In this document: in pieces, positions 7,044 to 15,537 of the stretch
Layout: every line of letters begins with the position of its first letter
Position numbering within the stretch: the first letter of the stretch is position 1
Assembly: GCA_910577635.1 (NCBI GenBank)
Contig: CAJTNR010000028.1
Location: forward strand, 1-28,435
Direction of reading: 5' to 3'
DNA: 28,435 nt
From: an uncultured Vampirovibrio sp.
GTDB taxonomy: Bacteria; Cyanobacteriota; Vampirovibrionia; Gastranaerophilales; Gastranaerophilaceae
The notes under the pieces: generated by a model
What the model was told of the DNA's origin: nothing
The model's database searches: none
Seen by the model: only the letters and a program-made list of their open reading frames with translations
Program-made: the position numbers and the translations under genes

Positions 7044-9774
7044 TTTTTTTCAAACTCGATAAGAAGTTATTATGCTCAACATCACCTTCTACTTGAGTTA
7101 GAAAAATTTGCGTTTTTTCTTCGGCAACATCAATCTGCGGTAAATCAACAAGTTCAGCTGCATAGTAATTAGCATCGTTTTTTGAGTTCAATTGAACTTT
7201 ATTAGCAAGAGTGTTTAAACTAATGTTTCTTAAGAATCCGAATACTGATTTTTTATCAGATGAGAATCTTGTGTAAATTCTGAGTGAAGTATCGTGTTTT
7301 TCAAGGTCGAAACGACCTCTGATTAAAGCACTTAGAGATTTTGAATAGGATTGAATATTAATCTTGGAAACAACATTATCTTTGATTCTTAGCTCCCCTT
7401 GGATTTTATCAAATTTCCCCTCAGGAATGCTTACAATATCAATAATTGCAGCAGGACTTATCATTGCAACAGGGTTTCTAAAGACTGAAGCAATTTTTAG
7501 CGCATATTCAACTAAACCGATTTTTCCAATTGTTCCTTCATTAACTAAAAACTTAATAGAGCCGTTCATTTTCATTGTTTTATCCGTATTAAGCTCAATT
7601 AATCCAGAAGCCTTGCCTTGTATTTCTTTATCAAGATTGAATAAAACTTTTGCCATTAGATTTGAATCAACATCCTTGACTCCAAGTCGAACATAGTGTT
7701 TTAAATTCTTCAAATCGCATTCGACTTTAAGAGTTGATATACCTTGAGCGATATTGAACTTATTGGATTGGATTCTCATTACACCCTTATCATCAAGGGT
7801 TAGTTTTGCTTTGATATTAGAAAAAGTAAGTTCTTTATAGTTTCCTTTATCAAGTGTAAAATCTGCTTCTTCAATTCGAATAAGGTTTGTATCGAACATA
7901 TAGTTATCATCAGCAATATCATCTTCACTATTAACTACAGAAGGAGAAGCTTCAGTATTTGTTGTGTTAACAGCTGTTAGAAATCTTTCAACATCAACAT
8001 TATCAAGGCTTAATGCCATATTCTTAATTACAAACGGCGGCTGTAGTTCATTTTTGATTTTTCCTTGAAAATCATAGTTAGCCCTTTTGAATCTTCCTTT
8101 TATGTCAAAATTGATTAGATTAGAATCTGTTTTTAATATAGCTTCTTTGATAAATATTCGCTGCTGGGGGGCAAAGGTGTTTTTTAGAATCATATCAGCT
8201 TTCAAGCAGGGAATATTGTTTCTATAATCTATATGAAGATTACCTTTAATTGTTCCTTTTTTTAACAATTGCTCGGATGCAAAGATATTTAAAAACTCAC
8301 TTGGCATTTCCTGGCCAAAAGAAAAACCAATACTATCAATGTTTCCCAATAAATCCATTTTAGCATCCAAAACAAGAATTGGGGTTAGTTTTACTCCTTT
8401 TCTAATATCATTTGCAATATAATAGTTAATATTCTTAATATCTAAGCTGTCGCCTTCAATATGAAAATCTCCTTTAACAGCTCTATCATAGTCACTAAGG
8501 GCAGATTTTTCATTGCTTATGCCAAAATTAATTCCTTTAGAAATTTTAGCCAGCCAGGTGATATCCATTATATTGTTTTTAGCTTTGTATATAATTCTTG
8601 TTCCAACTGGTTTTGAAACAAAAAGGGTTGTATTGTTAATTAACCTTGCAAGATAGTCTTTAAAAAATTCATTAGCTATAACAGTATCAATTGTAATATT
8701 AGAATCGAAAGTTTTATAATAATCCTTAATATCGCCATAAATTTTTAAATTATTCTTCTTATTCTTGCCCCAATAGCCGATTAAGTCAACAAAATTGATT
8801 TTGTCAGGCGTAACTATAATTTTTCCTTTGATAATATTAAGAGGAATATAGGATAAATCTTTTAGCTTTGCTTTTGTGTTATTAACTATAATCGTTCCTT
8901 TTAGATCCTCGTTTTTTAAATTAAAGCTAAAACTTATATTGCCCTCAGGATTAGTCAAGGGTTTTAGGAGTTCTTCCCCGTTTTCAATTGCAATATCACA
9001 ATTAACAAGATTGAAAATATCGGCTAAGTAAAATTTATCTGAGACAATATCAGCATTTAACCCTTTTTTGTCTATTTCTGCACTAACTTTTAATCTTGAA
9101 TCATTAATTAAAAACTTAAAATCCGATACTTGCAATCTATCATCATACAGTCTGATTTCATCAATTGTAGTTGCAATAATATCAGCATAAAGTTTATTGT
9201 TTTTCTTAATTAGTACTTCAAGATTGAACCCGAGGTTTTTGTATTCATTATCATAATCAATAAAAATATCTTTTGCATAAACTTCAATATTTGTTTTGTT
9301 TAAGTTATAGGATAAATCCAGATTATTAAGTTTAATATCAGCATTGTAAAAATCAACCTTAAAGTCTGACGATTCACTCTGCGCAGCAAAAACAGGAATT
9401 ACTTCAATCAGTTTATCTGCTTTTATAGTAAGAGTATCAGCAATAAGTTTATTAAGTTTTATTTCTTTTCTTAATATTCTATTAAAAGAAACAGAACTGT
9501 GAAAATTTTCAAGTTCAACTAAAACAATAGAGTTTTTAGATAAAATTAATTTATCTACACTTAAGTCTATTATTGGTTTTATGGAGGTTTTGATATTTGG
9601 ATTTTTAATATCTAAATCCATTTGCAATAAATTTGAACTAATGTTCTTAATATTTGTTATAAAAAAATCAGATTTAATTATAAGGTTTAACCCAACCAGA
9701 TAAAACCAGCAAATAAAGCCGAATATAGCGGTAAAAATTAATATTAAAATTCCAAAAAAATATTTTTTTAACAT
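7036..9774 (-). CDS. AsmA-like envelope protein
   Basis: The protein has 912 residues. A single N-terminal membrane segment (about 5-27) anchors it in the inner membrane, and the rest, long beta-rich sequence with alternating hydrophobic residues, would lie in the periplasm. The N-terminal NPNIKTSIKPIIDLSVDKLILSKN region (about 58-80) and the C-terminal part (about 640-870; VKVLFNLDKEIQGKASGLIELNTDKTMKMNG-like, then SALIRGRFDLEKHDTSLRIYTRFSS) are typical of AsmA/AsmA_2 domains. AsmA-like proteins (YhdP, TamB and YdbH are the best known) form hydrophobic grooves that move phospholipids from the inner to the outer membrane; a like role is inferred. A TATAAT box lies 9 nt upstream of the ATG, so the mRNA should be nearly leaderless. 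Its 44-nt upstream gap is shared with the divergent WG-repeat gene. Confidence 0.85.
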   Translation of the reverse strand: MLKKYFFGILILIFTAIFGFICWFYLVGLNLIIKSDFFITNIKNISSNLLQMDLDIKNPNIKTSIKPIIDLSVDKLILSKNSIVLVELENFHSSVSFNRILRKEIKLNKLIADTLTIKADKLIEVIPVFAAQSESSDFKVDFYNADIKLNNLDLSYNLNKTNIEVYAKDIFIDYDNEYKNLGFNLEVLIKKNNKLYADIIATTIDEIRLYDDRLQVSDFKFLINDSRLKVSAEIDKKGLNADIVSDKFYLADIFNLVNCDIAIENGEELLKPLTNPEGNISFSFNLKNEDLKGTIIVNNTKAKLKDLSYIPLNIIKGKIIVTPDKINFVDLIGYWGKNKKNNLKIYGDIKDYYKTFDSNITIDTVIANEFFKDYLARLINNTTLFVSKPVGTRIIYKAKNNIMDITWLAKISKGINFGISNEKSALSDYDRAVKGDFHIEGDSLDIKNINYYIANDIRKGVKLTPILVLDAKMDLLGNIDSIGFSFGQEMPSEFLNIFASEQLLKKGTIKGNLHIDYRNNIPCLKADMILKNTFAPQQRIFIKEAILKTDSNLINFDIKGRFKRANYDFQGKIKNELQPPFVIKNMALSLDNVDVERFLTAVNTTNTEASPSVVNSEDDIADDNYMFDTNLIRIEEADFTLDKGNYKELTFSNIKAKLTLDDKGVMRIQSNKFNIAQGISTLKVECDLKNLKHYVRLGVKDVDSNLMAKVLFNLDKEIQGKASGLIELNTDKTMKMNGSIKFLVNEGTIGKIGLVEYALKIASVFRNPVAMISPAAIIDIVSIPEGKFDKIQGELRIKDNVVSKINIQSYSKSLSALIRGRFDLEKHDTSLRIYTRFSSDKKSVFGFLRNISLNTLANKVQLNSKNDANYYAAELVDLPQIDVAEEKTQIFLTQVEGDVEHNNFLSSLKKIK

Positions 9775-9783
9775 AATAAAAAA

Positions 9784-9812
9784 ATTATAACATAAAGAAT
9801 TTATGATATTAT
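9784..9812. promoter_or_regulatory. Interlocked back-to-back promoters
   Basis: On the plus strand TTATAA (9785-9790) and TATTAT (9807-9812) are 16 nt apart and the next ATG is 6 nt away (9819). On the minus strand TATAAT (9789-9784) is 9 nt before the ATG at 9774. The -10 of each promoter falls on the -35 region of the other, so the two genes should compete for polymerase. Confidence 0.5.
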
Positions 9813-9818
9813 ATTAAT

Positions 9819-10694
9819 ATGAAAAAATTAACATTAATATTTTTGTCTGTTCTAATAACACTAAACACTGCTATAGCTGAGGAATTAGTTGAAACATATA
9901 GTGTTGATAATAAATTTGGTTTAATAAAAAATGATGTAAAAATAACCGAACCAAAGTACAATAAGCTTATAAGACTTGGTGACAGCTCTTTTTTGTTTTT
10001 GTATAAAAATAAATATGGAATAATTTCTAATGATGGAGAAATTTTGGTTGAGCCAAAATTCACAAAAGCCCAGAGATTTGCTTCAAGATTTGCAAAAATG
10101 GGCTCTAAAGGGCTCTGGGCGCTTTATAATGAAAAAGGTGAAGCAATAGTTGACAGGGAGTATTCTTCAATCGATATTCTTTTCGGCCGGATGTTTCTTG
10201 TTTCAAAAAACTATAAATACGGCTTAATTACCTACGAAGGAGATATCATCCTTGCTCCTGTAGCTGATGATATTTACATGCCGAAACCTAATATATTAAA
10301 AATTAAGTATGAGGGTGATTGGTATGAAATTGAGCAAAAAAACAAAGAAACAATGGAGCTTCCCTCAACTTTTTCTGAATTTAGCGAAGAGCAGAAAGAT
10401 TTTAAAATAACCCAGATTATAGAACAGCCAATTGTAAGTACAGGTTATGGAATAGTTAGTGCAAGCGACTATTTTATTAAAGTTTTTTCTTCAATATCAC
10501 CTGCTTATGAACAGACAATAGATGAACTTGTCTTGAATCACGGAGCAGACACAGCATTAATTCTAACTAAACCAATCTGGCTTTTACAGTTTCCTTTTGT
10601 ATATGGAAAAAACTATATTAATAACATAAAAGCTCCTAATAATGGACCTTTAAGTGATGTTAAAACGAATTTAAAGAGTAAACTAAAAACATGA
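9819..10694 (+). CDS. Secreted WG-repeat protein
   Basis: The protein has 291 residues. A signal peptide covers residues 1-20 (cleavage after AIA). Four WG/KWG-type beta repeats follow: 31-50 (NKFGLIKNDVKITEPKY), 63-85 (NKYGIISNDGEILVEPKF), 97-118 (KGLWALYNEKGEAIVDREY) and 131-152 (YKYGLITYEGDIILAP). These repeats build extracytoplasmic beta structures of unknown general function. The last 110 residues are different and may hold amphipathic helices. It faces the AsmA-like gene across an interlocked promoter region and is followed by terminators at 10701-10786. The specific role is unknown. Confidence 0.85.
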   Translation: MKKLTLIFLSVLITLNTAIAEELVETYSVDNKFGLIKNDVKITEPKYNKLIRLGDSSFLFLYKNKYGIISNDGEILVEPKFTKAQRFASRFAKMGSKGLWALYNEKGEAIVDREYSSIDILFGRMFLVSKNYKYGLITYEGDIILAPVADDIYMPKPNILKIKYEGDWYEIEQKNKETMELPSTFSEFSEEQKDFKITQIIEQPIVSTGYGIVSASDYFIKVFSSISPAYEQTIDELVLNHGADTALILTKPIWLLQFPFVYGKNYINNIKAPNNGPLSDVKTNLKSKLKT

Positions 10695-10700
10695 TTTTAT

Positions 10701-10727
10701 TTTTATAAAAGAGGGGCATATGCCCTC
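10701..10727 (-). terminator. Terminator for the minus-strand peptide/activase unit
   Basis: On the minus strand a GAGGGC/GCCCCTC hairpin (10727-10711, one bulge) is followed by TTTTATAAAA. It would end transcripts from the genes at 10790-12052. The preceding flank shares 16 nt with the terminator at the window start. Confidence 0.6.
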
Positions 10728-10754
10728 AAATACCAAAATACGAAACATTTTCTC

Positions 10755-10786
10755 GAGCTCCTTTAAAAATTTTTGGAGCTCTTTTT
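10755..10786 (+). terminator. Rho-independent terminator for the WG-repeat gene
   Basis: Perfect 7-bp arms GAGCTCC (10755-10761) and GGAGCTC (10775-10781), helped by an AAAAATTTTT inner region, are followed by five T. It lies about 60 nt after the WG-repeat gene, beyond the opposite-facing terminator. Confidence 0.75.
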
Positions 10787-10789
10787 ATT

Positions 10790-11032
10790 CTATCTGTAAT
10801 AATAGGTTCTTTGGTATTGTCTTCTTTCAATATTGGGATAAGGATTGTTTGAATTAGGATAGCGGATATTTCTTGTCGGGGATTGATTGTAGTATTGTCT
10901 TTGTCTGGCTGCTCTTAATCTTTGATTGGATAACTGCTGCTGTAATCCAATATACTTAGAATAACGATACTGACCAAATTCACTCGCTAGAGTTGGTGTT
11001 ATAAGCAATAGAAAAACAATAAGAAGTTTCAT
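10790..11032 (-). CDS. Small secreted Arg/Tyr/Gln-rich peptide
   Basis: The ORF encodes 80 residues. A clear signal peptide (1-16, MKLLIVFLLLITPTLA) predicts a mature peptide of about 64 residues with roughly 11 Arg, 11 Tyr and many Gln/Asn, no cysteine, and a YYYR end. Such composition suggests a disordered, strongly basic envelope or extracellular peptide. It starts 9 nt after the activase stop codon and shares its transcript; no Shine-Dalgarno site is seen. A terminator follows at 10727-10701. I do not recognise a family. Confidence 0.6.
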   Translation of the reverse strand: MKLLIVFLLLITPTLASEFGQYRYSKYIGLQQQLSNQRLRAARQRQYYNQSPTRNIRYPNSNNPYPNIERRQYQRTYYYR

Positions 11033-11041
11033 AATTAATTT

Positions 11042-12052
11042 TTATGCTATATCCCAGCGACCGCAGGTACCGCCCCAGCGGGCAATAATGTTACCTTTGA
11101 TATCTGAAATTTTTTCAATTTTATCTCTATCTTGAACTTCTTTTCCTTCAAGAATTGTAATTACTTCACAATTATTAGAACAACCCGTGCATTGACAGGT
11201 AATACTGTGAAACTCAAGGTCTTTAATTGTCCAGCCTTTGAATTTTGTTGGTTTTTGAGTGAATTGGTGATTTTCCATAGCAAGCATTGCAGCTCCTATC
11301 GCTCCCATGGTCTGGTGGTGGTCAGGAACAATGATTTTGTGACCCAATGCTTCTTCGAATGCTTTTACCATGCCTTTATTGGTTGCAACTCCTCCCTGAA
11401 AAGAAATGCAGGGCAGTAAATCCTTACCAAGTGCAAGATTGGATATATAATTCCTTACTAAAGCCTGGCAAAGTCCATATAACAAGTCTTCAACCGCATA
11501 GCCAAGCTGCTGCTTGTGAATAAGATCAGATTCAGCAAAAACACCGCATCTGCCGGCTATTCTAGCTGGAGACTTAGACTTGAGAGCAATATCTCCAAAA
11601 TCTTTAATATCAACATTTAATCTTTGCGCTTGATGATCCAGAAAACTTCCTGTTCCCGCGGCACAAACAGTATTCATTGCAAAATCGGTAACAATTCCGT
11701 CTCTTAGGATAATGATTTTTGAATCCTGTCCTCCGATTTCTAAAATCGTTTGAACATCAGGTATTGCGCTGCTTGCAGCAACTGCATGGGCTGTAATTTC
11801 GTTTTTTATAACATCAGCGCCGACTAACGCTCCTGCCAGGTGTCTTCCGGAACCCGTTGTTCCTACAGAGCAAATTTCATACTCTTTTCCTTGTGCTTGA
11901 TTGAGTAAACTATCAAGGCATTTTTGAACTGCAATAACAGGCTGTCCTGCTGTTCGAGTCATAAAACTGTCTACATACTGTCCGTTTTCATCAACCAGAG
12001 CTATTTTTGTAGTAACGGATCCTACATCAATTCCTAAATAAGTTTTCATCAT
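11042..12052 (-). CDS. 2-hydroxyacyl-CoA dehydratase activase (BadF/BadG/BcrA/BcrD ATPase family)
   Basis: Members use ATP hydrolysis to push one low-potential electron into 2-hydroxyacyl-CoA dehydratases or benzoyl-CoA reductases. The protein has 336 residues (335 from the second ATG). It shows the ASKHA ATPase fold: IDVGSVTTK (8-16, phosphate 1), EIGGQDSK (105-112), and FQGGVATNKG (218-227, adenosine). The dimer-bridging [4Fe-4S] ligands are likely C130 (NTVCAAGTG) and C169 (GRCGVF). Beyond the ~260-residue core of HgdC it has a C-terminal extension with C286-x-C288-x2-C291-x3-C295 and a GGTCGRWD end, as in larger 'activase-related' proteins. No dehydratase subunit is in the window, so the partner is unknown. 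A TAGAAT box lies 7 nt before the ATG; the mRNA is predicted leaderless. Confidence 0.9.
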   Translation of the reverse strand: MMKTYLGIDVGSVTTKIALVDENGQYVDSFMTRTAGQPVIAVQKCLDSLLNQAQGKEYEICSVGTTGSGRHLAGALVGADVIKNEITAHAVAASSAIPDVQTILEIGGQDSKIIILRDGIVTDFAMNTVCAAGTGSFLDHQAQRLNVDIKDFGDIALKSKSPARIAGRCGVFAESDLIHKQQLGYAVEDLLYGLCQALVRNYISNLALGKDLLPCISFQGGVATNKGMVKAFEEALGHKIIVPDHHQTMGAIGAAMLAMENHQFTQKPTKFKGWTIKDLEFHSITCQCTGCSNNCEVITILEGKEVQDRDKIEKISDIKGNIIARWGGTCGRWDIA

Positions 12053-12059
12053 GGTTACT

Positions 12060-12113
12060 ATTCTAATACAAAAAAAGATTTTAAATCAACTTAAAACTTT
12101 TTTGTTATATAAT
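12060..12113. promoter_or_regulatory. Divergent promoters of the activase and phosphohexomutase genes
   Basis: Minus strand: TTGATT (12089-12084), 18 nt, TAGAAT (12065-12060), then 7 nt to the ATG at 12052. Plus strand: TATAAT (12108-12113), then 6 nt to the ATG at 12120; its -35 would fall in 12085-12090 (ATCAAC), on top of the minus -35. Neither gene has a Shine-Dalgarno site. Confidence 0.6.
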
Positions 12114-12119
12114 ATCTTT

Positions 12120-13493
12120 ATGGAAAAAACAAAAATTAAATTCGGAACCGATGGTTTTAGAGGAATAATTGCAAAGGATTTTACCTTTGAAACTGTTGAA
12201 AAAATTATTAATGCTATATCAGTTTATCTAAAAAAAAGAGAAACTAATAAAACTGTTATCGTAGGCTATGACCCAAGGTTTTTAGCAGGAAATTTTGCCA
12301 GGTTTTGTGCAGAGTTATTAAAAAACTATGGGTTTAAAGTAATTCTATCTAAAAAAATTGTCCCTACTCCTATTGTTGCTTATTGCGCTAAGTATTACCA
12401 AAATAGCGCAGGAGCTATAATGTTAACCGCTTCGCATAATCCAAAAGAATACCAGGGAATCAAGTTTATCCCTAATTACGGAGGTCCTGCAGGCAAGGAA
12501 ATTACAGATGAAATTGTTCAATATTTAGATCAAATTCCTTTTTCTGATTCTAAAGGAGAAATAGTTGAAGCTGAGCTTGATAAGGATTATTATAAACACT
12601 TAGAAAAATTAATTGATTTTAGTGCGATTCAAAAAAACCCTCCTAATATTATTTTTGATGGCTTATATTCTAGTTCAATCGGGTACTTTGATAAAATTTT
12701 AGATAAATATAAAATTCGATATGAATCTTATAATATGTACCATGACTGTTGTTTTGGCGGCGGTTTGCCGGAGCCTAAACCTCCTTATTTAAAGCATTCA
12801 AAAAAAGGTTTTATTACTTTAGCAAATGATGGAGACGCTGATAGATACGGGGTAATTGATGAATCCGGTAATTATGTTCATCCTAATACTATTCTTGCGC
12901 TTTTGTTAAGATATCTTGTCTTAAAAGGAAAAAAAGGAGCAATGATAAAAACCGTAGGGGTTTCAAATCTTATAAGCTCAGTTTGTGAGAAGCTGAATAT
13001 TAGATCAATAACTACTCCTGTCGGCTTTAAGTGGTTGAGCGAAGCAATGAGAAACAATGAAACAATTCTAGCAGGAGAAGATTCAGGCGGTCTTTCAATA
13101 GGGGAGCATATCCCTGAAAAAGACGGATTGTTAGCTAATTTGTTGATTATTGAAATGATTTCAAAAACAAACAAAACCCTGACTGAATTGCAAAAAGAAC
13201 TTATGGAGTTTGTAAACTGTACTTTTTATACAGATAGGGTCGATATTAAACTCGAGAATGATAAAAAAACACAAGAAATTAGTGAAAAATTTTTAGAATT
13301 TCAAGAAATTGCCAATTTGAAAATTAAAGAAGTTTTAACAATTGATGGGATAAAATTTTTCCTAGATGATAAACTATCTTCTTTGTTAATAAGAAAAAGC
13401 GGAACTGAGCCGCTTTTAAGGTTCTATATTGAATCTTGTGATAAAAATAAGCTGCAAAAAATTAAAGAATTTGTATTTGAGGAAATAAAATGA
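12120..13493 (+). CDS. Phosphoglucomutase/phosphomannomutase-family enzyme
   Basis: An alpha-D-phosphohexomutase that moves phosphate between C6 and C1 of a hexose phosphate, feeding nucleotide-sugar or glycogen synthesis. The protein has 457 residues. Motifs in order: FGTDGFRG (8-15), phosphoserine loop TASHNP with S105, Mg loop DGDADR (D237, D239, D241), sugar-binding GEDSGG (319-324) and the phosphate-binding RKSGTEP (425-431). The GEDSGG motif points to PGM/PMM rather than GlmM. The ATG at 12120 is chosen over an in-frame upstream start because it begins just before the first motif and sits 6 nt from a TATAAT box. Its stop overlaps rarA by 4 nt (ATGA), implying translational coupling. Confidence 0.92.
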   Translation: MEKTKIKFGTDGFRGIIAKDFTFETVEKIINAISVYLKKRETNKTVIVGYDPRFLAGNFARFCAELLKNYGFKVILSKKIVPTPIVAYCAKYYQNSAGAIMLTASHNPKEYQGIKFIPNYGGPAGKEITDEIVQYLDQIPFSDSKGEIVEAELDKDYYKHLEKLIDFSAIQKNPPNIIFDGLYSSSIGYFDKILDKYKIRYESYNMYHDCCFGGGLPEPKPPYLKHSKKGFITLANDGDADRYGVIDESGNYVHPNTILALLLRYLVLKGKKGAMIKTVGVSNLISSVCEKLNIRSITTPVGFKWLSEAMRNNETILAGEDSGGLSIGEHIPEKDGLLANLLIIEMISKTNKTLTELQKELMEFVNCTFYTDRVDIKLENDKKTQEISEKFLEFQEIANLKIKEVLTIDGIKFFLDDKLSSLLIRKSGTEPLLRFYIESCDKNKLQKIKEFVFEEIK

Positions 13494-14704
13494 ATCTTTT
13501 TGACTCATTAGAAAACAACAATAGACAAACACCCTTAGCAGAATTAATGCGTCCTAAGACTCTTGATGAGTATTTAGGGCAGGGCAATATAATTAACGAA
13601 AACTCGCCTTTTTTAAAGCTATTAAAGGCAAAAAGGCTTTTTTCTTTTATTCTCTGGGGTCCTCCAGGATGCGGTAAGACAACTCTAGCTAGATTAATTG
13701 CAGGTTTTTACAATGCTTTTTTTATTGAGCTTTCAGCAGTTAATTCTGGTGTTAAGGATATTAAAGAAACGGTTGAAGTCGCAAAAGTTAAGCTACGAGA
13801 GGGGTTAAAAACAATTGTTTTTATAGATGAAATTCATAGATTCTCAAAAACCCAGCAAGACGCACTTTTACCGCATATTGAAAAAGGGCTTTTTTATTTT
13901 ATAGGCTCAACCACACAAAACCCTTCTTTTCATACTGTCCCTGCCTTAATTTCGCGCGCTCAGGTAGTTATTCTAAATAAACTTGATAACTCCTCTCTTG
14001 AAACTATCCTAAAGCAAGGATTATCGTATTTATCTAAGAACTATGGGGAAAAATCAATAAGCGAGGATGCTCTAAAAACAATAATAGAACTATCCCAGGG
14101 GGATGCAAGGTTTTGTCTTAATTCTATTGAAAAGCTATATTTTATTTGCGATAAAACAATTGAAAAATCGGTAGTTGAAGAGCTGTTGCAAAAATCTTCA
14201 ATAAGATATTCAATTGATTCTCATTATGACTATGCAAGTGCGTTTCAAAAAAGCCTGAGGGGCTCGGATGCTGATGCTGCAATTTATTATTTAGCAAAAA
14301 TGCTTCTATCAGGAGAAGATCCAAGGTTTATTGCAAGAAGACTTGTTGTTTGTGCAGCAGAAGATGTTGGAAACGCTGATTTTAGAGCTCTTTTAATAGC
14401 AGAAGCTGCTCTTCGATCAGTTGAGTTTTTAGGCATGCCGGAAGCCAGAATTCCCTTGGCGCAAGCAGTTGAGTTTGTTGCAAAAGCTAAAAAATCCAAT
14501 AGGGCAATCACTGCAATCGATAGAGCTATGAATGATATTAACTCAGGACTTGATTACCTTCCCCCGAAACACTTGAGGGATGCTCATTATAAAGATGCAA
14601 AAAAATATGGATTTGGCATAGGCTATGTTTATACCCATGATAATCCGGATTTTAAGCAGCAGTTTTTGCCTGATGAAATTAAGGATAAAAAATATTTTAG
14701 CTAA
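13490..14704 (+). CDS. rarA: Replication-associated recombination protein A (AAA+ ATPase)
   Basis: RarA/MgsA (Mgs1/WRNIP1 family) is a clamp-loader-like ATPase that acts at stalled replication forks. The protein has 404 residues. Visible are RPKTLDEYLGQ (21-31), Walker A GPPGCGKTT (57-65), Walker B FIDEIHRF (111-118), sensor 1 GSTTQNPSF (139-147), the arginine-finger region ALISRAQV (152-159), sensor 2 GDARFCLN, and the RarA-specific C-terminal tetramerisation part with GEDPRFIARRLVVCAAEDVGNAD and KKYGFGIGYVYTHDNP. It follows the mutase with a 4-nt overlap. About 130 nt of AT-rich sequence with only weak stems follow before the next gene. Confidence 0.95.
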   Translation: MNLFDSLENNNRQTPLAELMRPKTLDEYLGQGNIINENSPFLKLLKAKRLFSFILWGPPGCGKTTLARLIAGFYNAFFIELSAVNSGVKDIKETVEVAKVKLREGLKTIVFIDEIHRFSKTQQDALLPHIEKGLFYFIGSTTQNPSFHTVPALISRAQVVILNKLDNSSLETILKQGLSYLSKNYGEKSISEDALKTIIELSQGDARFCLNSIEKLYFICDKTIEKSVVEELLQKSSIRYSIDSHYDYASAFQKSLRGSDADAAIYYLAKMLLSGEDPRFIARRLVVCAAEDVGNADFRALLIAEAALRSVEFLGMPEARIPLAQAVEFVAKAKKSNRAITAIDRAMNDINSGLDYLPPKHLRDAHYKDAKKYGFGIGYVYTHDNPDFKQQFLPDEIKDKKYFS

Positions 14705-14832
14705 GGTTGCAAAACTACTTTGTTTTATGTAAGATAATTGTAAAGCTTTGTAAAATATAGTTTTATTATCAGCAAAAATTTTTATGTTTTAATTTTATAG
14801 ATATGTGTTGATTTTGCCCTAAGGAGGTAAAT

Positions 14833-15534
14833 ATGATAAGTGGTGTAACGTCAAATCCTGTTAATAGCTCAATTAGTTTTGCAAAAAACGCTAAATCGGA
14901 TGCAGAAATTAAAGAATTCATAGATGTTCCTTTTGTTGAGCTGGAATCAACTCCTGATAATGATAAATATGAAAATAAGCCAAAAAATGATAAACAAGAA
15001 CTGAGTTTTGATGAAAAAATTGGTTACTTTGAAAAAACAAGAGACCATTTAGCGCAGAATGTCCATGTTTCAACTGTTTTAGCAAGTTTTGGAGCTTTAG
15101 CTTTAACTGTTGCTAAAGGTAAAAACGGCGTTGCAATGTTAAGAAAAGTTTTAGTTAAAGGCGGCGAAGGACTTTCTACAGGAATAGTTAATACTTGGCA
15201 TAAGATGACTAAAAAAGATACAACTCAAGCGATTAGCAAAATTAAAGATAAAGCAGAAAAACTATTAAGTGATAAGAAGAATGACAAGTTCTTACAAAAA
15301 ATTGGAAATTTTGTACAAACAATAACAGGTAAAAAGGAAAAAGCTGACTCAGTAGTAAAAGCACTTGAAAGACACGGGCTTGTTAATGGAAACAAAATTC
15401 TCGACTTTTTGGTAGCTCTAGGAATTGCGGTTCCTGTTACAGATAGAGTATCAGACGGCTTTGAACAAAAAGCTGATAAAAGAGACTTAATTGTCGTTGC
15501 AAAAGAACTATTTGATGAGGTCGTAGCTTCTTAA
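14833..15534 (+). CDS. Unknown helical protein, lineage-type
   Basis: The protein has 233 residues. It is preceded by a near-perfect Shine-Dalgarno (AAGGAGG, 7 nt before the ATG), unusual among its neighbours and suggesting high expression. The N-terminus (MISGVTSNPVNSSISFAKN) is Ser/Asn-rich with no signal peptide. Residues 20-60 are acidic and likely disordered. Two hydrophobic segments occur (about 79-94 and 189-203, VSTVLASFGALALTVA and LDFLVALGIAVPVTD), separated by a Lys-rich helical region (125-180). It may associate with membranes. It is followed after 3 nt by another small gene. I do not recognise a family; function unknown. Confidence 0.75.
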   Translation: MISGVTSNPVNSSISFAKNAKSDAEIKEFIDVPFVELESTPDNDKYENKPKNDKQELSFDEKIGYFEKTRDHLAQNVHVSTVLASFGALALTVAKGKNGVAMLRKVLVKGGEGLSTGIVNTWHKMTKKDTTQAISKIKDKAEKLLSDKKNDKFLQKIGNFVQTITGKKEKADSVVKALERHGLVNGNKILDFLVALGIAVPVTDRVSDGFEQKADKRDLIVVAKELFDEVVAS

Positions 15535-15537
15535 AGT

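Noticed and set aside
14142..14511. Minus-strand open frames inside rarA
   Set aside because: Shadows of a fully supported gene on the other strand with no promoter or family resemblance.
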